Shown in pieces: positions 45,612-58,472 of a stretch of 64,000 bases of DNA. This stretch comes from Zingiber officinale (lineage: Eukaryota > Streptophyta > Magnoliopsida > Zingiberales > Zingiberaceae), in the NCBI RefSeq assembly GCF_018446385.1, contig NC_055992.1, positions 17,764,877-17,828,876 on the forward strand, read 5' to 3'. Made by a program: the position numbers and the translations under genes. Numbering within the stretch: position 1 is the first letter of the stretch; the number at the start of each line of letters is the position of its first letter. The notes beneath the pieces are model-generated. The model was not told the DNA's origin. It made no database searches and worked only from the letters and a program-made list of their open reading frames with translations.

Positions 45612-48130
45612 TTAATTTGATTTGATTTGGTGATTTGATTCGATCAATTCTTGTACTTCTCTTTTATCTCTTTTATCTTCTGACAAATTTAATGGGAGCT
45701 TTTTGATGTTGAGTTTGCTTACTAACTTGTTGAAACGTTCTCCGGATAATGACTTAGCAAAGATATCAGCGATTTGATCTTCAACAAAAATATAAGAGAC
45801 GGATAACTGTTGAGTTGTTACACGTTCACGGACAAAATGAAAATCAATTTCCACATATTTTGTACGAGCATGAAAGATTGGATTTGCTGTGAGATATGTT
45901 GCTCCAATATTGTCGTACCAAATTTTTGGTGCAATATTTGATGCAAGATGAAGTTCAGAGAGAAGTGATTGAAGCCAAATAATTTCTGACGTTATATTTG
46001 CTATACCTTTATATTCTGCCTCAGTGCTTGAACGAGATACTATAGGTTGCTTTTTCGAATTCCATGAGATAAGATTTCGTTCAAGAAATATTAAATATCC
46101 ACTAGTAGAGCGTCTATCTTCAGGAGAACTTGTCCAATCTGTATCACTATATGCATGTAAAATCTCGAGACAATTGACGATATAAAAGAAAACCACGTAG
46201 AATAGTACCTATGAGATAGTGAAGTATTCTTTTTACATTATCCCAATTTTGTTCAGTTGGAGCATGCATGAATTGACAAGCACGATTTACTGCAAAAGTA
46301 ATATCAGGGCGTGTGATAGTGACATATTGTAAGACTCCAACAATACTTCGATAAATTTACGGATCAGACAGAGCAGGAGAGGATGAAGTTGGAGAGTTGT
46401 TTATAGCAATTGGTGTAGAGACCAGACGTGCTTCATTCATTTTGACTCTTTGAATAAGTTTAGTAATATATTTGCTCTGAGAGGGAAGATAGTCATCCTC
46501 ATATGGAATAAGCTCAATACCAAGAAAAAAATGAGCAATACCAAAATCTTGAGTAGGAAATTCTTGATTGAGAAAATTTAATAAAGTTGTGATACCCTTG
46601 TGATCATCGGTAATCAGAATGTCGTCAACATAAATAAGAAAAAAATATCATGGATCCATCATTATATTTGTGAAATAGAGACGAGTCAGTCTTTGATCCA
46701 GAAAATCCTTGAGCTTGTAACCAATTAGATAGTCGATGAAACCATGCACGAGGAGTTTGTCGAAGACCATATAAGGATTTCTTAAGTTAGCAAATATGAG
46801 ATGGAAATTGTGGATGAATGAACCCAAGTGATTGCTCCATAAATATAATTTCCTCAAGATGACCATGGAAAAACACATTTGAAATATCCAATTATCGTAC
46901 AGGGCAATTAGTACTAACAGCTATTGATAATAATAGTTTGACAAATGTAATTTTGATGACTGGGCTAAAAGTGTCATTAAAGTTAATACCTGGTTGTTGA
47001 CTAAATCCTTTAGCTACAAGTCAAGCTTTGTACCATTCAAGAGAACCATCAGCTCGATGCTTAAGACGGAATACCCATTTAGAGTACACAACATTCATTG
47101 AGGGAGTGCGCGGAACTAGACTCCATGTTCCATTTCGAAGAAGTGCATCAAATTCAGTAGCCATTGCACTACGTCAGTTTAGATCCTTGTTTGTTTGTGT
47201 AAAACAAGTTAGTTCAATAGATTTTGAAGAGACCACTAGAGCTCGTGAAAGGGGATATCGAGTTGCATTTGGTGGGCAACGTTCATAAATGTTACTAACG
47301 GGAAGCATGATACGAGGAGTATTATCATTTGAATCACTTGTTGATGGCGACAAGGAAGTAGGCTGACATGGTGATGTAGATGACATACTTACATTATCCG
47401 AGGATCCAGAACTAGAGAGCATATTTTCTTCGACCGACGAGGCATCCAAGATTGGAGCAGCAACTTGAGGTTATTCTGATGGTATAGGGGAGTTATTAGA
47501 GAATTCCGGAGCAGGACCTAGGATGTCATCACTTCTGATAATATTAGGTGGCATTAAGAAGGTGTCACTTATATCTGGAGGAGAGATAGAAGAATCTACC
47601 GAAAAAGGGAATAGAGACTCATCAAAAGTAACATGTCGTAAAATATAAATTCGTCCTGTTGGTATATACAAGCAACGATAACCATGATGTAAATTGCTAT
47701 AACCAAGAAAAATATATTGTAGTCAATAAGAGTCAAGTTTGTGTTTAGAATAGGGGCGTAACCATGGATAATATACGCAACTAAAAATTCGAAGGAAAGT
47801 ATAATCAGGGGTTTGATTATAAAGTTTTTCAAAAGGACACTTATGATTGAGCAATGAAATAGGAAGTTGATTTATGAGATATACTACAATGCTAACCGTT
47901 TCATCCTAAAATTTACGTGGAACCGATGCATGATGAAGAAGAGCTAAGACAGTTTCAACTATATGTCTATGTTTTCTTTCAACAGAATTATTTTGTTCTA
48001 GAGTGTGAGGACAAGAAATACGATGAACAATTTCATAAGAGATAAAATGATGATGAAGAATTTGATATTCGTCTCCCCAATCAAAATAAAAAGAGAATAT
48101 TTTATCATCACCCTTTAATTTTAGATCAGT
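45612..48130 (-). mobile_element. Copia pol relic on the reverse strand (fossil)
   Basis: Read leftward it gives an integrase piece (around 48,100-47,900, with HRISCPHT), reverse transcriptase (about 47,050-46,200), and RNase H (46,196-45,612) with AYSDTDWTSSPEDRRSTSGY and SRSSTEAEY. This is Ty1/Copia order. No LTR pair or target duplication could be found, so the ends are approximate. It is heavily broken, perhaps a dozen breaks, and old. It fills most of the space between the HMA gene and the TatD gene. Confidence 0.85.
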
Positions 48131-48254
48131 GTGGAAAATTCTGGGAGGCTAATTAAAAGAATTGGCTGAGTAAAATTCCCGATGCGAATTCCGCAGGCCG
48201 CGCGAGTGGAGTCAACGTGGGGGTGTCGTCAGTGTGGAAGGCTAGACTCGGGCG

Positions 48255-51200
48255 ATGAGGCTTTTCGACGCTCACTGCCACCTCCAAGACCGGAGGATCG
48301 CCGCTGTCGCACCGCAGCTGATCCGCGTAGCCCTCGACTCCGGCGTCCAACGCTTTGTCGTCAATGGAGTCTCGGAGGTTGGTAAACGAGCGTCGATCAT
48401 ATTGATATGAGCCCGATCCGTACTTATCCTTTCCCCCTCCCTTTTAGGAGGACTGGCATATTGTCAAGCAGATGGGGGACGACTACCCTAGCATAGTTCC
48501 ATGCTTTGGTCTTCATCCTTGGTGCGAAACTATTGTTTACTTCTTTCTGTTCTTCTTAAACGACTTGTTAACGGATGGTTTCCTCTACTGTCAATCAGGT
48601 TCATTGTGGAGAGATCTCCAAATTGGTTTAATTCGCTGAAGGAATTCCTGGTTGATACACCGGCTGCTGCCGTCGGAGAGGTTAGAAGAAAACTCTCTCT
48701 TATTGGTCGCTCAAAAACAAAACTACTTCATTCTTCTAAATTGTTCTTTTGGTTTTTGATAAGTACATCTTTCTGGACGAATTGTATTGATCTTCGAAGT
48801 GAATTTTATAATTTTTTCAATCATACTAGAGATCTATTCTTGCTTTAGGCTATGTTTATCCTCGTAGGAGGGAGAGGAAAGTAGAGTATTGGAGTGCGCA
48901 CAGTAAAGTTCTGGGATTCTGTAGAGCATTTTCGAGGTTTTCGCATTGGCCAAAAATTGGGTGTGTAAATGTGCTCCCTCAGGCAGAATTGATGTGAAAT
49001 CATTGTTTCCCTCCATGGTCCTGGTGTGAAGGTGCAATGGTGCTTAAAGGTAACTTAGAAGGGTGGTTGTGGTCGAGGTCAACCAGGGTTGATAGGCATG
49101 GGTTGTGGGATCAGACGAGGTCAACAAGTGTGAGGTTGTCACTTCAGGCGAAAGATACAATGGTGCTGATGGGGTAGCTCAAACGAGGGTGGTTGAGGTC
49201 AACAAAGGGTTGTGGGCCTGGATGAAGGACATAGACGAGGGAAGGCGGTGCAGGAGGAGGATGAGGACAGTCTCATCATATACCCTCTTTTCCTTTTCTG
49301 TTTTTTTCCCTCTTTATCCAAGTAAACAAAGAGGAGGATTAGATTTCCCTTTCCTCTCCTCTCCCTTCCATGAGGGTAAGCATAGCCTTAAAAATGAGAA
49401 TAATCTATTATATTACATTACAAGCAATGTGGCTATGTTGCATACAACTTAAAATATGACATTAATTTGTTACACATTAATTTACTGCATTTACTTAATA
49501 TTTTCAATTGACTTGAGCATTTTATTAAGACAATGTGTATGCTATGTTAATAATTAGTGCATAGTTTTGTACAATAATTCAATGGATAATAAAAATGTAA
49601 GCCAGCCTCAAATAATAGGTAGAAATATTGCTTGATGATGATCACAATGATTGATAACGATTATGATGAATTATATGATTAAATGGCCTTTAATAAAACA
49701 TGTAACATAAGCCCAAAATCCATATCAATCATTTAAGATATAAAAGTTAAACCTTATATATGATTCTTAACCACTAGATTTCACTGGCTTCTAGGGAATC
49801 TAATAATCTTGATCAACAGGAGCCTGACTAAAAACTTGACTGTGGGCCCAAGATTATATGGACCTCAGTCTTACGTTTGTATACTGCAGCCAGTCATTGT
49901 AAGAGTGGCTTCAGTTCCTGAAAAACATGACTGATGCTAACTTATGTTGTGCAGATTGGGCTTCATAAAGGTGCACATGGTAAACTGACTGATTTCTCAG
50001 ATCAGGTATTGCCCACTTTATAAACTATTCAATCAATTAACCTGTATTGTATACTGACATTTGGCTCTCATTCTTCATTTACTTATCCTGTTTCTATTGA
50101 TCGTTGTCTTTCTTTTAGGTTGATGTGTTCAAGCAACAACTTGAACTTGCAAAAGTGTTAGAGAAACCTGTTTCTGTCCATTGTGTTGGTGCCTTTGCAG
50201 AACTTCTAGATATCATGTCGTAAGGCTTAATTTAATTATTGGCAATTAAAAGTTTCTAAATAATATTTGTTTACAAGAAGTTCCTTTCCAAGAAAATAAA
50301 CTCAATAAGTTGGTTGATTGGAACAATAATGTATGCATAAGCTCACTGAAAGTTAAGGTTTGAAATCTCATTTTAAATTAGGGTTTTGGCTCTCTGGTCA
50401 AATGAGAAGAATCAAGCATGTCAGGTGTTAGTGCTAGTAGTGTGTCAAACTATAGAATATAAGCGGAACAAGAGAAGAAGGGGGGAAGAGGTTGGACATG
50501 TGTTGTGCCAAGGGGGTGCAGGGGATGATGTACATCAACGCGTGGAAGAGAATACGGAGGAAGACCATAATTGATGATGGAAGATGAACATAGAGATAGA
50601 TGAAATCACATTCAAAGACGACATAGAGTCAAGTGTAGTGTCAACATTGTAAAACAATGTAGAGGAAGACTAGAATGGATGCTGGAAGATGATATGGAGA
50701 CGAACAATAGTTCGCCTTTTGTTTAATTTGATGTTGGAAGGTTGCCTCACCTTCACCAAATTTCACCTCGTGTTTGATTCAATGTTGGAAGCCCTCTTCG
50801 TATTCAATTTAACTTCGGAAGCTTACCTCATGTTTGATTTGATGTCTAAGAAGGAAAACACATACGATTTCTTAGAGGAAATCGATTCGACGCTGAAGAA
50901 AGCTTCGTTGTATTCGGGTGTTTCATGTGTTGGTTAGAAGGTGGAATTAGAAGTTTTGCTTATGTCGATCGACAACGAACAAGATTTAAATACATGACAC
51001 AAAGGGAAAAAAAAAGTAATTGTAAGGTTCTTTGCTTCTTTTAGATTATTTTAAGGAAAATGAGATTAAAATACCGTGTCGACCCGTTGAAACAAGCAAA
51101 ACATTTCGTTATGCCGGCCGACCGACACTGGCATGACCCGGCACTAGGCCCAGTAGCCATGGAGGACATAACAGATTAAGTCTAGGGTTTAGATGACATA

Positions 51201-54200
51201 ATCCTCTTTTTATGAAATTTAATAAATAAAAAGTAGAAAAGGTAAATATATAATTAATATAAGAAAATAGAAAAGATTAATATATGCTATTTTCTAATAT
51301 TGTAAGATTTAGCTTTAATAGCGTTCTGTCCTGTTAAGAACAAGGTGAGCTAGCATGACAAGCTTGTAATAGACTTTGAGGGACTACTGGATATCCATAC
51401 TGTTTACTTTGTCCAGTCTATGTGCCATGATGGCATAATTGAGTGTAAACTATCGGTTTAAGATGGACTTGGAACTACAGGCAGAATTTCCACCAAAGCT
51501 GGATATCTTTGAAAGTTGATCTGCATACTGGGTGGAAACTAGCCTTCAAATTCAGTAATCTAAGATTTTCTTTGCATTCTTCGTGATAGTCCTCTATAAT
51601 TAGTATTTGTTAATGTACTGAAAATGAAATGTACATCATCATTGCTTTTAAATTGTTTAAGAACTTGTTTTTCTGATAATGGCAACAGCGAACCTGAGGT
51701 AGATTCTTAGTGCATTTATATCTTTCGATATCTTTACCTATGCTGTAACATCTCAACATTGATTTTATATGAATGACCAGCTGTACTGGGCCTTTCGAAG
51801 CAGGCGTTATTCTGCATTCCTATATAGGGTCGGCTGAGTTGGTCCCTTGTTTAGCAAAGTTGGGCTCATATTTTTCATTTTCTGGGCACCTCACATCCAT
51901 GAAGCCAGAGAAAGCAAAGAAAGTTGTCCAGTCAGTTAGTATTGCATTTTGATGTTTAATGCTAGTACTAGGCAACTCCTTCAGAAGCAGTTTCTGTGAT
52001 CACTGATTTTAAACCAATTACTTGTTATGTAGGTACCTAAAGACAGAATTTTGATTGAGACAGATGCGCCTGATGGATTGCTAAGATTGAAAACAGATCA
52101 TTTATTTTCAATCCCTGATGTTCCCATAACAGAGTTGGAAGAACAATCTGGAGGTTCTGTTCCGCAGCCAGCAAGTCTGTCAAGGGAAGGACTAAATCAT
52201 CCTGCTAACATTCATAGTGTAAGTTTATTCTTTAGCTCTTGTTAGTGAACCAAATGCAGTTTGTTCTAGCAAATGACCCAACAGTTTGGCGTGACTGTGC
52301 CACTGTAAAGAATATTACAATTTAATCTTGGAGTTGCGATAAGGGGAAATAAAAGAAAAATTCAAAAGAACGAATATTTTGGTATTTGGTAACTAACTAT
52401 ACTAATTCATCCTTCATCGTCATTTATGTATAAAATATTTTATCTATTCATCATTTCGTTCTGCACATTCAAATATCAGTGTCCGTCATGCTCCTATGAC
52501 TTCCTAGGCTCATAGGAACATGATTTTACCCTAGCAATATATCTTGGTTCCCTTACTTAATGTTCAGTAAAGTTGCATTGGATAATACTGAGTTTAAATA
52601 TCATAAAAATTGTCTTGACAATTTACTAAGCATTTGATATTCCTAACATATGGGCATTTGAATTATCTTAGTAAACGTTATCAATGAAGCATAAGGTAGC
52701 ATATCAATTCCTAACATTAACCAATGAAGCATAATTCTCTTCGCATATAATACTGGGTTTAATAGTTCAATGAAGCATAAATTCTCGTAGTCATTTCAAT
52801 TCCTAACATTGAAGAGTTCCTTGCAGGATCATAAATTAACATAGGATATTGATGGGGTGCAAGCTGCTAGTTCTGTGATGTAAAAGTAGAAAAAACAAAT
52901 AATTTTGTTCTAAGTTCAATAAATAATATCATACAAAAATATAAAGGAAAAAAAGAACAATTAAAATTGACCCAAGAGGAGTCTGTTTTAAGGCAAGATG
53001 TTGGCATTTCACATAGGGTTACCTAGATCCATGTCCTACAAGTGGAATAACGCCTATGCCAACTACAAATGGTTATCTAGTCATAGATTCTAGAAACCTA
53101 AGTGGCATATTGTTTTCGAGAGAGTGAACTGTGAAAGATATTTTACACATATCCAATAGGTGGTTGACTTGAATCTATCCAAACCTAGTCAAATTCAAAT
53201 ATGATAAGGTTCAAGTTGGTTTAGTAGGTAACAATGAATCATGAGAACTAGGCTTACATAATAGAAGAAGTATGCCTGGTTTATTTTGAGAGTAAATCTC
53301 GACCAGAGATCATATTATTTGGATAAATATAAATAAGCTGTGAACTTAGACTAAATTTATTTGTTAATATAAAGGATAACAGAAATAAACATATTGAAAT
53401 TAAAAATAATAATTAATTTGAAATTAAGCTCAAGATACCTAACTGCCTACATGTTCTCATGCCCCCTTCTCCAGAAAATTAAATAAAATTATAATTCTAT
53501 AAGCCCATTAATGGGCCCATCTTACAAAATAATTATAATCCTATAAGCCCATTAATGAGCCCATCTTACAAAAGTCCACATGACTGGTAGGAAGCTTTTC
53601 AAAAAAGTAAAGAAACAAAAAAAAAATGTGGAACTGCCACATCAGTAGGCCTCCTAGAGCCGGTCCCACATATATGGAGGGAGGTAAATACAGGTACACA
53701 GCTGAAAACATAATAACACCTCGAGGATCGAACCCTCTAGACCTCTCGGCCACGAAACCATGTGCCCACATTTGTGTTAAAAAGAGTAAAGAAACAAGGG
53801 ATAATGTATGAGAGAGTTTGAAATACAAATTCATGATGTGGGATAAAAAAGATTAAGGTTAGGGTTGTAAACGAGCCGAGCTTAGCTGAACAGTAAGAGG
53901 CTTGAGCTCGGGCTTGGTTCATTATCCCTAAGCTCGAGCTCGGCTCGAGTTCGATTCGAGCTTTAGTTCTTAAGCTTGAGTTCGGCTCGCAATAAAATTA
54001 AATAGCTCGAGTTCAGCTCGAAAAAAACTCGTTTAAAAATTAAACAAGCTTAGTTCGAGCTCGTTTAAGATAATTAGCTATAATAATTAATAATATATTA
54101 TTATATTTATTATTTGTGATATATACGAGCCTCTTAACGAACATGTTCGTGAGCCTCTTAATGAGCACATTCGCGAGTCTCTAAACAAATATGTTCACGA

Positions 54201-55321
54201 GCTCGCGAGCCAAATACTGTTAAGCTTGAGCTCGGGTCGATAATGTTTTCGAGCTCGAAATCAGGCTCGAGCTCGGCTTGTTAACTTAATCAAACGAAAT
54301 TTTTTCGAGCCAAGACCCAAATAGTTTGCGAGCGGCTTGGCTCGTTTACACTCCTAGGGAGTTGCTTTTGGATGTTTCTCTTTTATAATAATCCACACAA
54401 AATACCATAGTTTCTTAAATGAAAAGAAAGACGTAAAATTAGATTTGTTATTTAGATGTAATATAGTGGCCAATTAATGATGTGCGCGTTAAAGCTTGAT
54501 ACTCCATTTAGTACAATAGTTTATATTGGAAAGTTCAAAATGAATTGAGTCTTAGAGTACACCTCCTTAAATTTCAACATCTAAAACATACACAATATTA
54601 GGAAATGCAACATCATTGTGCCCATCGATGGTGGTGTGTTGGTACTTCAATTCTGTATAAGGATTTTCTATAAGGGTATAGCTTCTAGCTGCAACTTTAT
54701 ATAAATATCCTCCTATAAGAGATTTGAGCTTTTGATAAAGATGTATATAGAGTCCCATCTCATGCTAACAATCACTTTAGGTCTCATTTAGAGTTTTAGA
54801 AAACTCTTCATATATTCTTCACAAGAGTACAGAACATCATCGTAGGAATGAGGAAGGCATAGATGGAGCATTGCTTTTTCATTTCTCAGGCATTTCTAAG
54901 AAACGCTTGAAGTGTTAGACTACAGAAGCTCATTTTTCTTTTAGCTGGGGGTTTCTGGTTTATGTTCAGATTAAACTTTTATTTAGGAATATGGTCAATT
55001 TGGATTGTGTGTGCTTTTCAATAAAATTATAGAAAAAAAAAGAGTAAATATTAATAAAAACCAAAACTTTCTTTTATTCATATCGACTCAATTTTTCACT
55101 TTTTCATCTTTCGCCTTTTTATACTTAGGAGGAGCAGACACTAAGTTCCCACCCTACTCTCCAATTATGTGATATTAATAAATGACAACCGTACCTTTCA
55201 GGTTTTGAATTATGTTGCGACGTTGCTGGAAATGCCTGAGGAACTACTAGCTGAGCTAAGTTTCCAAAATGCCTCTCGCTTATTCTCCTATCCCGGTTCA
55301 AAGGTTGGTTGTGATGGATGA
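48255..55321 (+). CDS. TatD-type metal-dependent hydrolase, 8 exons
   Basis: Plant member of the TatD family of metal-dependent deoxyribonuclease-like hydrolases (TIM barrel). Exons are 48255-48377, 48448-48521, 48599-48680, 49955-50005, 50119-50219, 51781-51934, 52033-52218 and 55202-55321, all GT-AG, giving 296 residues. The expected metal ligands are present: H7 and H9 in DAHCHL, E93 in VGE, H131 in SVHC, H156 in LHSY and D206 in ETDAP. Other family wording is FGLHPW, KQQLELAKVLEKPVSVHC, SFSGHLTSMKPEKAKKV, LNHPANIH and ASRLFSYPGSK. After VGE the text is IGLHKG, where I would expect IGLDKG. The gene is long because introns 3, 5 and 7 are 1.3, 1.6 and 3.0 kb; introns 3 and 7 hold small DNA elements. 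The exact substrate is unknown; DNA is the usual assumption. Confidence 0.93.
48848..49387. mobile_element. Tourist-like (PIF/Harbinger) MITE in TatD intron 3
   Basis: 540 bp with imperfect terminal inverted repeats of about 35 bp. The left end begins GGCTATGTTTATCCTCGTAG; the right end, reverse-complemented, begins GGCTATGCTTACCCTCATGG. It is flanked by TTA on both sides (48845-48847 and 49388-49390), the target duplication expected for PIF/Harbinger. It has no transposase. Inside are repeated GAGGTCAAC words. Confidence 0.8.
50220..51780 (+). other. Intron 5 of the TatD gene
   Basis: 1.56 kb without recognisable coding sequence. Around 50,700-50,850 a loose direct repeat of the words GATGTTGGAAG and GTTTGAT occurs. 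No clear element ends were found. Confidence 0.6.
53486..53577. repeat. Short tandem duplication
   Basis: Two adjacent copies of about 45 bp around CTATAAGCCCATTAATG(G/A)G, ending CCCATCTTACAAAA. Confidence 0.85.
53866..54350. mobile_element. Inverted-repeat element rich in GAGCTCG, in TatD intron 7
   Basis: 485 bp starting TGTAAACGAGCC and ending GGCTCGTTTACA, a perfect 12-bp terminal inverted repeat. The interior is full of GAGCTCGGCTCGA-type words that can pair with one another. No target duplication could be made out, so the superfamily is open. There is no transposase. Confidence 0.65.
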
Positions 55322-56329
55322 AGCTTGTTCAACTTCTAGTGGGTAGCTGCTAAGCCAGTACTGGAACCATCCGCTTCTACTCATGGTTATTTGCAGGTCT
55401 TAATATTAACGACTCCCTCTTGTAAAAATATTTTGTAAAACTGACTGCAGTTCTTTTTAAATAAAATCTATTTACTTGTCCACGAAAATGAGTTTTTGCC
55501 TTTAATAACTAGGCTTTGTGCACGTACGAAGTTAAGTTCATTGGAAAGTAATGAAATGGTGAAAACGGATAAAGAAATAGAAATAAGTAATGCCTTTTTC
55601 TGGGGTTCTATTTAATCTAAGATTTGTTATTTTTATTGCCTGTTGTTGAAATAATTTTATACTGTGATTAAATTTTAGGATAAATAATTAAATTTTTAGA
55701 CATTTTTGTTTTGTATGCTTTCTTACATTTTAAAATGATTTATCTGATAAACTTAATTAAGACATCTTCATAGATTTAGTGCTGCACTATTTTATTATTA
55801 TTTTTAAATTTAATATAGCCTTTACAATTCGTATCAAAAATTAAATACCTATTAAATATTGATGTGATGTCCACGTGACGTATACCAACTCACTAAAGAT
55901 ACTGATTTGAATTTTAACACAAATCAATAATTCAATCGATCGCGAATTATTATTTTGCTTAGTAGGAGCATAATACTATGTGCTAAATTGTAACTTAAAT
56001 TGAAAATATTTTATTAGATTATTTTTTAAAAAAAAATAAAAACATATATTAGATTTTAATTTAACAATTTGCTGTATCAATCATGTGACCTCTAACTTGT
56101 TCTTATCTACTATTTGCTTCGTGTGAATACGAACCGGAGTCAGCATCTGTGAGTGATCGAGGAAGATTCCGCTCAATTAAAGACTCCGGCAAAACACACC
56201 ATCGTCTAATAAATGCCTGCAGAAAAATTGTGACGCGCTTGAATTTCAGCAATAGGAATTAAGAACGTACTCGGAAACTTCAATTGGTTCAGACCAGCTA
56301 GCTAGCCAATTCTCTTGCAATTGGGATGT

Positions 56330-56585
56330 CGATGACAAATAACATCAGCGTCGAGGACCAGAAAAGATCGCCATCATCGCCCACGACGATCGAGATGAAA
56401 TGAAGGGGCACAGAATGGACACATATTTAATACGTAGCAAATATTTTCTTTGTCTTATCGATGGATTGAGGTGACAAACGTCAGCGTCCAGGAGCAGGAA
56501 AGATCACGCCCGGCCAGCGTCCGCAACGAGCGAGATGAAACGGAAGGGCACGAAATGAACACATAGTCAATAGGGTAGAAAATGT
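56330..56585. repeat. Diverged tandem duplication of about 125 bp
   Basis: Two copies share GTCAGCGTC(G/C)AGGA, CAGGAAAGATC-like and GAGCGAGATGAAA(C)GGAAGGGCAC-like words and both end near ACACATA. Some dozens of differences make it an old duplication. Confidence 0.7.
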
Positions 56586-58052
56586 AATTGTCTCCGTCTC
56601 TCTCGTCGCAGTCGCAGTTTGGTCCCGTGCGTACGCAGGCTGCCCTCCCAACTCGGAGCAGTCCACCGGAATGGGCAAAATCTGAAAGCAACGAAAGCAG
56701 AGCAAGCATCCAGTGGTGTTTGTTCTAGGGACGCATTGAGGGAATATAATGTCCTGTGTTTTTCTCCTGTTTTCTCTGGATTCTGTTTGTTTGTTTTCAT
56801 GGTGCTGGCAAATCGTGGAGAAGAGAGCCTGCGAGTCTTCGTAATCGTAACCAAGGGGGGAGGAGGAGGAAGTGATGGGACTGGAAAGTGAGAGATAAAT
56901 GTGGCCTAGACACGCCATGTTACATGCACCTGGAATTGCCAATTGTCTGCGTGCCCACACAACATTATTGTCACGGCGGCGATTGAAATTTAAGGATATG
57001 ATTTTGCAGCTAGCTACGGGGACCAACACAACAATTTGCCACCTTCATTGCTCCATAATTTTTTGGACGAATTTAAATTTATATCGTAACGTTTGAAAGT
57101 GATAAATCTATCATAAGATTTAGATTTTGCATAACAAATCATTGATCTAGTGAAACCATCAATTAATTAACCACTGCTCATTATTGGCAGTAGCAGCGAC
57201 GATCGACCACAACTTCTACTATTCCGAATCTCGCTCCATGCATGCATGTTTGTTGGAACAGCCAATTGAGGTTGTAGCAGCAAGCCATGACTACGCGCGC
57301 TGGAATCGGCGCAGGAGGCTACAAGAAAGGGAGGAGGTTGAATTACTATCGAGTGGCACTTCTTTTTGTAGAAATTGAAAAAGGAATTACGTCTTAAGTC
57401 TTTTAATTATTTGTGACAACTTGTTGCTCTAAATTTATCACATATGTTAGATGAAATTTAATTTTTATCACCTTGTCAATTCACTTCCATCCGTGGTTAA
57501 ATGATGATACTTCGAAAATATTAACTCATTAATTTAAGCTTACTTATCTATGCCAATTTATCCACTCAAATTAATATTTAGAAAAATAACATAGTTTATT
57601 TCTACTCCTTTTATAGTAAATCATACCATGCTTACTAGAGTGCCTTGTAGTGCCCTTGGATTCAAATTATGGATGTTTGAGAAACTACTAGAGTGCCTTG
57701 TTGTTGTATCATGGCATGGGAGCAAATCCTAGACCCCTATACATTAGAACATTTAGAATCATAGAAGATTGGTCACGACTAAGTCTCTCCTACCATCCTC
57801 ACCATTACAATATATCAAATCTTTCACATCTCTACTTTCTTTTTATGGTAATGAATCCACGGGAGTAAAAAAATAAAAGAATAAGAGAAAGATTGTATTT
57901 CTTATAAGATACAATGAATGATGAGTTGCTGAGGATAAAATCAATTATTCTGTGGGGGGCTTAAAGAGACAAATAAATGCTCGTCTTTTTTTTGCACATC
58001 CACATAATCAAGTCACAATACAATCCACCGCCCCTTGCTTCTTCTACAATTC

Positions 58053-58056
<4 letters not shown>

Positions 58057-58098
<42 letters not shown>
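58057..58098. repeat. TA dinucleotide microsatellite
   Basis: About 20 uninterrupted AT units, likely length-variable between individuals. Confidence 0.97.
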
Positions 58099-58104
<6 letters not shown>

Positions 58105-58472
58105 TAAAATAATTAAACCATTTTGTAACTTACATCGATTTATGAGGTTGACATATATATCTTTGCAATACATCCCCTACAACATTCCAACTCATAAAAA
58201 TGACACTTGCTAGCTAGACAAAATGACTTGAAACAGTCTTAATTTTTCATTCATATATGTACATTATATCGCGCTTTGTAGTCGCTGATCAATTATGATG
58301 ATAGATCGTCACCAATTATATTACGAGATAAATTATTTGACAACCCAATCATTTTTCTTCTTAATCTTCGTAGTTCAATCACCTTTAACTCTGTCCCTGA
58401 AGAAATTAAAGGAACAAAATTAGCCAGGGAGAATTAAGAGAGCACTGAGCTACGTACAGAGTACAAAATCAG

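Larger units (their letters stand above)
52219..55201 (+). other. Intron 7 of the TatD gene
   Basis: 2.98 kb between the exon ending NIHS and the last exon. It holds a short tandem duplication (53,486-53,577), a tRNA-like scrap near 53,690-53,770 and the inverted-repeat element at 53866-54350. Confidence 0.8.
55322..58472. other. Intergenic sequence downstream of TatD
   Basis: 3' end of TatD, AT-rich spacer, a diverged tandem duplication (about 56,330-56,585) and a TA microsatellite (58,057-58,098). Open frames at 56,455-57,096 occur in overlapping frames on both strands with no recognised motif, so I do not call a gene. Confidence 0.55.

Noticed and set aside
53690-53770. tRNA or SINE-like A and B boxes (TGGCCGAGAGG and GGTTCGATCC on the minus strand)
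   Set aside because: The boxes are only a few bases apart, far too close for a tRNA or usual SINE head, and no element ends were found.
56455-57096. Overlapping frames of 60-182 residues on both strands
   Set aside because: No family motif, no good splice or promoter context, and part lies in an old tandem duplication.
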